This document shows, in pieces, positions 1 through 5,616 of a stretch of 5,945 nt of DNA. Position 1 is the first letter of the stretch; every line of letters begins with the position of its first letter. Origin of the DNA: Acidobacteriota bacterium (GTDB lineage Bacteria > Acidobacteriota > Vicinamibacteria > Vicinamibacterales > 2-12-FULL-66-21); NCBI GenBank assembly GCA_013694635.1, contig JACDCA010000727.1, positions 1 to 5,945 on the forward strand. The letters run 5' to 3'. A program made the translations under genes and the position numbers. A model generated the notes under the pieces. That model worked only from the letters and a program-made list of their open reading frames with translations, had not been told where the DNA came from and searched no databases.

Positions 1-1654
1 GGCTGTACGTATACCGGGTGACGTTGCCGATCACGTAGTCGCTCCCATCGAGCGAAACGATCCGGTCGAACTGGTCGACCGCCGTCACGCGTTGAATCAC
101 GAGCGACGGCTCGATCACGTGCTTGAATTTCTCGGCATACCCGTTGTTGGGCGTGTTCCAGATACGGTTGAAGACAGGACCGGTGATACGCGACTGAAAG
201 TCGATGTAGGAGCGGCTGATGCTCTCGGGGACCTGCACCCGCTGCGCGTTGAGACTCTCGGTCCAGTACGTGCCGCGCCATCCGACCGAGGTGTTCACCG
301 TGAGAAACTGCCAATTGCTGAGCGGGATGCGCAGGGTCGGGTTGACGTCCAGCCTGGTCAGCCCCTGGTCGAACAGTACCACCTCGTCATTGAGCGCCTT
401 GCGTACGAACGTGACGTACTCCCCGGTGACCCCGAAGTACAGCGGACTCTTGCCGATGGGGCGTTCCCCGCGCGACAGGGTGAATCGCGGCAGGTTGCCG
501 TCGCGGGTCAGCCGCTCGGGACCGTCGAAAATATCGCGCTGCTCGAGCGTCGCATTCAACACGTACTCACGCCAGTTGCCGCTGATGTTCCCGCCGAAGC
601 GCCGTGTCCGGTTCGTGGCGTGATAGACGTTCTGCTGGTTGCGCTGCTGCGATTCGATGCTCGAAAAATAATCCGTGTAGGCGCGCGCGCGAAACCCGCC
701 ACCCAGGTTCTGTACCAGATCGCCGGTGATCGTGTAGCTCTGGATTGGGGTCGTCGTGACCGGCGTCCCGTTGATCAGCGTGGTGATCGACTTCTCGTTC
801 AACCGGTAGACGCGCGCGTTGCCCTGCGATCCCGGGCTCATCGCGTACCGGTAACGTGCCCCCGCCCCCTGGCCCGTTTTGGTGAACCAGTCGTGCACGA
901 ACATGACGTCGTGGCTGCGGCCGAGGGCCCAGAAGAACCCATTGGTCAACTTCTGTCCCGCGTGCGTTGCCGTGCCGTATTGAGGAATGACGAAGCCCGT
1001 CGCCCGGTCGTCCTCCTGCATCGGGTAATAGAAGACCGGCAGGTAAAGCAGAGGCACCCCTTTGACCCGGAAGATCGCATTCGTCAACAGCACGTAGTCG
1101 TCGAGGTTGAGCGTCAGCGTTCCCGAGGAGACTTCCCAGCGCGGGGTGGGCTGCACGCACGCGGTGAAACCGCCGTTGACGATCTTGTACTTCGTGGGTC
1201 CGACCTTGTGCAGCTCATCTCCCCAGAAAAACGCGTAAGGCTCCTGCTCGCCGGCCGCCTGTTCAGGCGTGCCCTGACGCATGATCGCCGTGCCCGACGC
1301 CTTGTAGAACGTCCCGGTACGGGTTCGCGTGTTGAACTCTACGCGCTCGGCGGAGATGCGGTTGGTCCCCGACACGAACAGGACGTGGCCGTCAGCGACG
1401 ACGCGCCCTTCGCTGCGGAACATCTCAACCTTGTCGGCGAACAGCTGGAGCTCGTCGCAGTCGATCTGCACCGGCTGCTCGACGCTCCCGGTGAGCACGA
1501 GGTGGTTCGGCGCCACCTGTGCGATCGTCGAATGGCGCATCTGTTCGAGCTTGCAGCCAGCCAGGCTCTGCGCTGAAGCGGGGATCGCGCCCGCATGCCA
1601 CAGGACCACCGTGACGAAAGAAATCCAAAGCGAACTGAACGAAGTTTTATTCAT
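1..1654 (-). CDS. lptD: LPS-assembly outer-membrane protein LptD, 3' end cut by window edge
   Basis: LptD forms the outer-membrane barrel that, with the lipoprotein LptE, inserts lipopolysaccharide into the outer leaflet. The frame is open from 1654 to base 2, giving 551 residues; the family is usually 750 or more, so the rest of the barrel lies outside the window. Residues 1-28 look like a Sec signal peptide (Lys3, hydrophobic core, cleavage near Ala-Ser-Ala28). Residues about 34-190 are the periplasmic OstA/LptA-like jelly roll. Family signatures follow: GGFTAC (161-166), PLLYLPVFYYP (201-211), TGFVIPQYG (219-227), RLDVNPTLRIPL (434-445) and KHVIEPSL (511-518). Cys34 and Cys166 fall where E. 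coli LptD has Cys31 and Cys173; Cys66 is extra. The ATG at 1654 was chosen for the signal peptide; the frame is open back to the folC stop, and no Shine-Dalgarno is visible. It is the last visible gene of the leftward unit, 33 bases after folC. Identification is strong; the exact start is slightly less so. Confidence 0.95.
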   Translation of the reverse strand, partial: MNKTSFSSLWISFVTVVLWHAGAIPASAQSLAGCKLEQMRHSTIAQVAPNHLVLTGSVEQPVQIDCDELQLFADKVEMFRSEGRVVADGHVLFVSGTNRISAERVEFNTRTRTGTFYKASGTAIMRQGTPEQAAGEQEPYAFFWGDELHKVGPTKYKIVNGGFTACVQPTPRWEVSSGTLTLNLDDYVLLTNAIFRVKGVPLLYLPVFYYPMQEDDRATGFVIPQYGTATHAGQKLTNGFFWALGRSHDVMFVHDWFTKTGQGAGARYRYAMSPGSQGNARVYRLNEKSITTLINGTPVTTTPIQSYTITGDLVQNLGGGFRARAYTDYFSSIESQQRNQQNVYHATNRTRRFGGNISGNWREYVLNATLEQRDIFDGPERLTRDGNLPRFTLSRGERPIGKSPLYFGVTGEYVTFVRKALNDEVVLFDQGLTRLDVNPTLRIPLSNWQFLTVNTSVGWRGTYWTESLNAQRVQVPESISRSYIDFQSRITGPVFNRIWNTPNNGYAEKFKHVIEPSLVIQRVTAVDQFDRIVSLDGSDYVIGNVTRYTYS

Positions 1655-1687
1655 GCCGCGGATGAGCAAGGATGGCAGGGTGCTGGC

Positions 1688-2899
1688 TCAGCGAAGAATA
1701 CCACGCAGGGGACCCACGAGGAACATCGAGCCGGCAATGACGATGCGGCGCGAGAGGGTGCGCGCCAGAGCGACTGCGCGCATCGGATCCGGCTCGGCGT
1801 AAACGGCCGACGGAGGGGCAATCGACCGGGCGATCCTGGCCAGATCCTCGCTGGCGGCGGCCCTCGACCCCGCCGCGGTCGTGCAGACGATGGCGGAGGT
1901 GACCGGTGCGAGCGCACGCAGCATCCCCGCCGCATCCTTGTCCGCCATCGCACCAAAAAGCAGGGCGGCTTCCTCCCACGACGAATCCCTGAGGTACTGG
2001 GCAAGGGCGTGGGCGCCGGCCGGATTGTGCGCCGCGTCGAGCAGAAACTCGTGCTCGCCGTCGCTCACCAGCTCGAGCCTCGCGGGCCAGAAGACGTGCT
2101 CGATCCCGTGGCGCACCGCACTGTCGGGAATCGCGATGCCCTTCGACGAGAGCACGTCCGCGAGCCCCACGGTGACGGCAATATTGTCCTGCTGGTGACG
2201 TCCGCGGAGCGCCGGCGTGACTCCCACGAGTTGCCGTCCTCGTGAGACGGGGGCGTTCCGTTCCGCCGCAACGGCGAGGATCTCCCGCTCGGCTTCCGCC
2301 GGCAGGGGCCCGAGGACGAGGGGGACGTTCGGCTTGATGATTCCGGCTTTTTCACGCGCAATGGCCGGCACGGTTCCGCCCAGCAGCGCTTCGTGATCGA
2401 CGCCGATCGACGTGATGGCGGTTGCCACAGGCTGGATGACATTCGTGGCGTCGAGGCGTCCTCCCAGGCCGGTTTCGATCACGGCGACCGCGACACGCTC
2501 CGCTCGAAACAGCACGAACGCCGCCGCTGTGGCGCATTCGAAGAAGGTAGGGGAGAAAGACTCCCCGACCGCGTTCTGCAGGTGGAGGACCGCCTCTCGA
2601 ACGGCTGTGACCGCTGCCGCGAGGGCCTTCGTGTCTATGGGCGCTCCCGCGACGACGAACCGTTCCTCGAGTCGCTCGAGATGCGGGGAGGTGTACCGCG
2701 CCGACCGATGCCCCGCGCGATGCAGCGCAGTTTCGAGCATCGCCGTCACGGAGCCCTTCCCGTTGGTGCCGGCGATGTGAACTGAACGGAAGTCGTGCTG
2801 CGGATTCCCGAGGGCCGCGACGAGCCTCGTCATGTTCTCGAGGCCGAACTTCATGCCGAGCCGTTCGAGGCTCAGAAGCCAGTCGATCGGGTCAGTCAA
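1688..2899 (-). CDS. folC: folylpolyglutamate synthase / dihydrofolate synthase FolC
   Basis: FolC is a cytoplasmic Mur-ligase-type enzyme that adds glutamate to folates with ATP; in many bacteria it also makes dihydrofolate from dihydropteroate. The 403 residues are slightly short but complete. Visible motifs in order: SLERLGMKFGLENM (10-23), P-loop GTNGKGS (44-50), TSPHLERLEERF (70-81), ETGLGGRLDATNV (142-154), DHE (168-170), REKAGI (182-187) holding the lysine usually carbamylated in the family, VFWPARLE (269-276), LDAAHNPAGAHAL (287-299) and FGAMADKD (315-322). The start is a TTG at 2899-2897: an in-frame TGA lies two codons upstream, and the next ATG (codon 16) would cut into the conserved N-terminal motif. 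The TTG lies inside the last codons of accD, giving an 8-base overlap and likely translational coupling. accD-folC adjacency is also known from E. coli. Whether both activities are present cannot be read from sequence alone. Confidence 0.95.
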   Translation of the reverse strand: MTDPIDWLLSLERLGMKFGLENMTRLVAALGNPQHDFRSVHIAGTNGKGSVTAMLETALHRAGHRSARYTSPHLERLEERFVVAGAPIDTKALAAAVTAVREAVLHLQNAVGESFSPTFFECATAAAFVLFRAERVAVAVIETGLGGRLDATNVIQPVATAITSIGVDHEALLGGTVPAIAREKAGIIKPNVPLVLGPLPAEAEREILAVAAERNAPVSRGRQLVGVTPALRGRHQQDNIAVTVGLADVLSSKGIAIPDSAVRHGIEHVFWPARLELVSDGEHEFLLDAAHNPAGAHALAQYLRDSSWEEAALLFGAMADKDAAGMLRALAPVTSAIVCTTAAGSRAAASEDLARIARSIAPPSAVYAEPDPMRAVALARTLSRRIVIAGSMFLVGPLRGILR

Positions 2900-3788
2900 C
2901 GCTCACGGCCGCTGCTGCGACGGCTGGCGCCACTTCGGCGGGATGCTGCGCCCCAACGGAAAACCTGAGCAGCCGGCCGATCGTGTCTTTCATTTCGCGA
3001 CGATCCACGATCATGTCCAGCATTCCCCGCTCGAGCAGAAACTCGCTGCGCTGAAATCCTTCGGGAAGTTTCTGGCGGATGGTCTGTTCGATGACACGCG
3101 GGCCGGCAAATCCAATCAACGCCTTCGGCTCCGCGATGTTCACATCGCCAAGCATGGCGAAGCTGGCGGTCACGCCGCCGGTGGTGGGATCGGTCAGCAC
3201 GGACACATAGGGCAGCCGCGCGCGGTCCAGCCGCGCCAGCGCGGCGCTGATCTTGGCCATCTGCATCAGCGACAGGGCCCCCTCCATCATGCGGGCTCCG
3301 CCGGATGAGGACACGATGACCACGGGCAATCGCTGTGCGATGGCGCGCTCGATCGCGCGCGTGATCTTTTCGCCGACCACCACGCCCATGCTGCCGCCGA
3401 TGAACCCGTACTCCATCGCGGCGACCGAGCAGCGGATCCCGTGAATGTCGCCCGTCGCCGTGATGACTGCATCGTTCATACCGGTTGCCGCGATCGTCGT
3501 CTCGAGGCGTTGCCGGTACGGTTTCGTATCGCTGAAGTGCAGGGGATCGGTCGATTGCAGCCCGCGATCGTGCTCCTCCCATGCGCCGTCGAAGAACATC
3601 GCCAGACGCTCCGCGGCGTTGATGCGGAAGTGATGCGCGCACTTCGTGCAGACGCTGAGACTCGCCGCGAGATCCTTGTTGTAGATGATCTCAGAGCAGG
3701 ACGGGCACTTGACCCAGAGCCCCTCCGGCACGCGGCTCTTGTCCGCCGGCGGCTCCATGGGTTTCTTCGGTTTCTTGAACCAGGACAT
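2892..3788 (-). CDS. accD: acetyl-CoA carboxylase carboxyltransferase subunit beta AccD
   Basis: AccD pairs with AccA to form the carboxyltransferase that moves CO2 from carboxybiotin to acetyl-CoA, making malonyl-CoA for fatty acid synthesis in the cytoplasm. The 298 residues match the full family length. The N-terminal zinc ribbon has four cysteines, Cys28, Cys31, Cys47 and Cys50 (CxxC-x15-CxxC). The crotonase-fold carboxyltransferase core follows, with YGFIGGSMGVVVGEKITRAIE (starting at about residue 128), SSSGGARMMEGALSLMQMAK, the oxyanion-type LTDPTTGGVTASFAMLGD, and AEPKALIGFAGPRVIEQTI. The start MSWFKKPKKP is typical for the family. It lies 36 bases after the kinase gene and overlaps folC by 8 bases. 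No Shine-Dalgarno precedes the ATG; the leader instead carries an anti-Shine-Dalgarno-like heptamer. accA and the biotin carboxylase genes are not in the window. Confidence 0.97.
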   Translation of the reverse strand: MSWFKKPKKPMEPPADKSRVPEGLWVKCPSCSEIIYNKDLAASLSVCTKCAHHFRINAAERLAMFFDGAWEEHDRGLQSTDPLHFSDTKPYRQRLETTIAATGMNDAVITATGDIHGIRCSVAAMEYGFIGGSMGVVVGEKITRAIERAIAQRLPVVIVSSSGGARMMEGALSLMQMAKISAALARLDRARLPYVSVLTDPTTGGVTASFAMLGDVNIAEPKALIGFAGPRVIEQTIRQKLPEGFQRSEFLLERGMLDMIVDRREMKDTIGRLLRFSVGAQHPAEVAPAVAAAAVSVD

Positions 3789-3794
3789 CTGATG

Positions 3795-3801
3795 AGGAGG
3801 T
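3795..3801 (-). other. anti-Shine-Dalgarno-like heptamer in the accD leader
   Basis: Read on the minus strand, bases -13 to -7 before the accD ATG are ACCTCCT, identical to the core of the 16S rRNA 3' tail, in the place where a ribosome binding site is expected. A second CCTCC lies upstream in the same 36-base gap between the kinase gene and accD. The match is seen directly; any role is speculative, and seven bases can match by chance. Confidence 0.3.
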
Positions 3802-3824
3802 TACAACAAGGCGGGAGGATGGCG

Positions 3825-4457
3825 TTACCGGGGAACGTAGTACCTGGTTCCCTTGCCCATGGAGCGCAGCTGCCGCTCCAGGTCCGCCGTCGCCTCGTCT
3901 CCCCACGACAAGTCGAAGTGGGAGGTTTCGACGACGAGGAGGGGCGTGGCCGTGTAATGGAAGAAGAAGTGGTTGTACGCCTCGTTCAACTCCTGCACGT
4001 ACTCGTCGTCCAGGTGGGGAGAGTCCGGGACGGCCCGCTCCCGCTCGTGCAGTCGTTTTCGCAGAAGATCTGTCGGGCTCTGGAGGTAGACGACCAGGTC
4101 GGGTGCGGGGATGTCCTGCGCGAGCAGCTCGTAAAGACGCTGATAGATGAACAGCTCGTTGTCGTCCAGGTTCAGATACGCGTAAATCTTGTCGCGCTCG
4201 AACAGATAGTCACAGACGGTCAACTGGCTGAACAGATCGCTCTGGCGGAGGGCCGTTTGCTGGCGATGCCTCGACAGCGTGAAGAACAGCTGCGCCTGAA
4301 ACGCTGCTCCGGGACGTTGGCCATGAAAGTCAGGCAGAAACGGGTTTTCCGTCTCGTCGAGCACGGTCGCGCCATCGAGCCGTGCGGCAAGACGATCGGC
4401 GAGCACGGATTTTCCGAGACCGGCAGGACCCTCGATCGCGATGTAGCGGAAGTCCAA
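3825..4457 (-). CDS. deoxynucleoside kinase (dNK/dGK/dCK family)
   Basis: Predicted cytoplasmic kinase that phosphorylates deoxynucleosides with ATP for dNTP salvage. The 210 residues are normal for bacterial members. The N-terminus has a P-loop, EGPAGLGKS (9-17), then DETENPFLPDF (34-44), where an acidic residue is expected to act as the base. The family's central arginine motif appears as CDYLFERDKIYAYL (82-95), followed by LDDNELFIYQRLYELL (97-112) and the strand PDLVVYLQSP (119-128). The arginine-rich lid lies at about 133-141 and the C-terminus ends GTRYYVPR. The lid differs from the usual form (see findings). The start is a TTG at 4457-4455: an in-frame TAA lies five codons upstream and no ATG intervenes; a weak AAGG sits 7 bases before it. 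It is first in the leftward unit and divergent from the OSBS/NSAR gene. Family is clear; preferred substrate (dA, dG or dC) cannot be assigned. Confidence 0.9.
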   Translation of the reverse strand: MDFRYIAIEGPAGLGKSVLADRLAARLDGATVLDETENPFLPDFHGQRPGAAFQAQLFFTLSRHRQQTALRQSDLFSQLTVCDYLFERDKIYAYLNLDDNELFIYQRLYELLAQDIPAPDLVVYLQSPTDLLRKRLHERERAVPDSPHLDDEYVQELNEAYNHFFFHYTATPLLVVETSHFDLSWGDEATADLERQLRSMGKGTRYYVPR

Positions 4458-4467
4458 GACTGGGCCT

Positions 4468-4477
4468 TGTTATAGCA
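4468..4477. promoter_or_regulatory. candidate bidirectional extended -10 promoter element
   Basis: The 10 bases read TGTTATAGCA on the plus strand and TGCTATAACA on the minus strand. Both fit an extended -10 (TGn followed by a TATAAT-like hexamer): TATAGC rightward and TATAAC leftward, each with four of six consensus bases or better. No TTGACA-like -35 hexamer is visible at normal spacing on either side. The element sits in the only gap between the divergent genes. Predicted starts, about 7 bases past each hexamer, would be near 4483 and 4462, leaving leaders of only a few bases. This is a prediction from pattern alone. Confidence 0.4.
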
Positions 4478-4484
4478 TTGTCCA

Positions 4485-5612
4485 GTGCGGATCGAGCGGA
4501 TGGAGCTGCGGTTGCTGCGTCTTCCGCTCGTCAGGTTTTTCGAAACGAGCTTCGGTCGTGTGCACGACCGCTTCTTCGTGCTCGTCACCGTCGAGGGAGA
4601 TGGCGCTACCGGCGTCGGCGAGTGCGTCGCCGACAGCAACCCGTTTTACAGTCAGGAAACCACCCGGACGGCGTGGCACATCATCACTGAGTTCATCGCG
4701 CCGACCGTGCTCGGCCGCGACTTTTCGCACCCACGGGACCTGTACCCGGCGCTCGGCATCATCCGCGGGCACAACATGGCGAAGGCCGCTGTCGAGATGG
4801 CTTTCTGGGACATGTTCGCCCGCAGCGAGTCCCAGCCGCTCTGCCGCGTGCTCGGCGGGTCGGACGCGCTGATAAGGACGGGTATCGCCTCGGGCGTCTC
4901 GATCGGAATCCAGAATTCGCTCGAAGAACTGGCCGAGCGCGTCGCCGTCGAGCTCGAGGCGGGATATCGCCGGATCAAGATAAAGGTGAAGCCCGGCTGG
5001 GACATTGCGGCGGTCGAAACCGTGCGTGCGCGGTTCGGACGCGTTCCGCTGATGGTTGACGCGAATGCCGCGTATCGCCTGGACGAGGCGCCGGCCCTGG
5101 CGGCGCTCGACCGCTTCGAACTGATGATGATCGAGCAGCCTCTCGACTACGACGACCTGCGGGACCACGTCCGGTTGCAGCAGCAGATCCGTACGCCGAT
5201 CTGCCTCGATGAGTCGCTGCACACCGTCAAGATCGCCGAGGAGGCCATCGAAACCGGGGCCTGCCGGATCATCAACATCAAGCCGGGGCGCGTCGGCGGA
5301 CATCGCGAGTCGATCCGCATGCACGATATGGCCGCCAGCCGCGGCATCCCGGTGTGGCACGGCGGGATGCTCGAGAGCGGCATCGGCCGTGCGCATAACA
5401 TTCACCTCTCGACGCTGCCGAACTTCACCCTGCCGGGTGACGTCGCGGCGAGCCGGCGATATTACGCACCCGATCTGATCGATCCCGAGATCGAAGTACG
5501 GGGCGACGGCACGATCGCGGTGCCCACCGGCCCAGGCATCGGCGTGACGATCGTCCAGGATCGCATCGAAGCCGCGACGGAAGAAAGGGTCGAGCTTCGT
5601 CCTACGCATTGA
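4485..5612 (+). CDS. menC: o-succinylbenzoate synthase / N-succinylamino acid racemase family enolase
   Basis: Enolase-superfamily enzyme of the NSAR/OSBS type. Members dehydrate SHCHC to o-succinylbenzoate in menaquinone synthesis, racemise N-succinylamino acids, or do both. The 375 residues are full length. The N-terminal capping domain carries the substrate loop FFETSFG (18-24) and ECVADSNPFY (46-55). The barrel holds the full catalytic set at family spacing: KIK (Lys165, Lys167), Asp192 in VDAN, Glu217 in IEQP, Asp242 in LDES and Lys266 in IKPGRVGG. Asp192, Glu217 and Asp242 bind Mg2+; Lys167 and Lys266 are the acid/base pair. Further family motifs are GGMLESGIGRAHN (293-305), LPNFTLPGD (311-319) and VPTGPGIGV (346-354). 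The GTG at 4485 was chosen because MRIERMELRLL matches the usual family N-terminus; an ATG at 4500 is the alternative. No Shine-Dalgarno is clear. The lipoprotein gene follows after 4 bases. No other men gene is present, so the physiological reaction is open. Confidence 0.9.
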   Translation: MRIERMELRLLRLPLVRFFETSFGRVHDRFFVLVTVEGDGATGVGECVADSNPFYSQETTRTAWHIITEFIAPTVLGRDFSHPRDLYPALGIIRGHNMAKAAVEMAFWDMFARSESQPLCRVLGGSDALIRTGIASGVSIGIQNSLEELAERVAVELEAGYRRIKIKVKPGWDIAAVETVRARFGRVPLMVDANAAYRLDEAPALAALDRFELMMIEQPLDYDDLRDHVRLQQQIRTPICLDESLHTVKIAEEAIETGACRIINIKPGRVGGHRESIRMHDMAASRGIPVWHGGMLESGIGRAHNIHLSTLPNFTLPGDVAASRRYYAPDLIDPEIEVRGDGTIAVPTGPGIGVTIVQDRIEAATEERVELRPTH

Positions 5613-5616
5613 ACCC

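Noticed and set aside
681..691. Alternating GC run of 11 bases (possible Z-DNA)
   Set aside because: It lies inside lptD and encodes part of FRARAY with normal high-GC codons; length is unremarkable for this composition.
92..1576. 494-codon open frame on the plus strand
   Set aside because: It lies wholly antisense to lptD, whose translation shows clear family motifs throughout. The plus-strand protein is Arg/Val/Asp-rich without recognisable domains, as expected from high-GC antisense shadows.
1655..1690. folC stop and lptD start in the same reading frame, 11 sense codons apart, suggesting a possible read-through fusion
   Set aside because: One-in-three chance of sharing a frame; no stop-codon context or structure suggests read-through, and a cytoplasmic enzyme fused before a signal peptide makes little sense.
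1681..1692. Small inverted repeat (GCTG-AGC-CAGC on the minus strand) at the end of folC
   Set aside because: Only a 4-base stem, overlapping the stop codon, with no U-run after it; too weak for a terminator.
3441..4475. 344-codon plus-strand frame, with GGGAGG directly before an internal ATG at 3819 and AGGAGGT at 3795
   Set aside because: It is antisense to the kinase gene and part of accD and has no recognisable domain. GGGAGG touches the ATG with no spacer and AGGAGGT is 17 bases away, both poor spacings.
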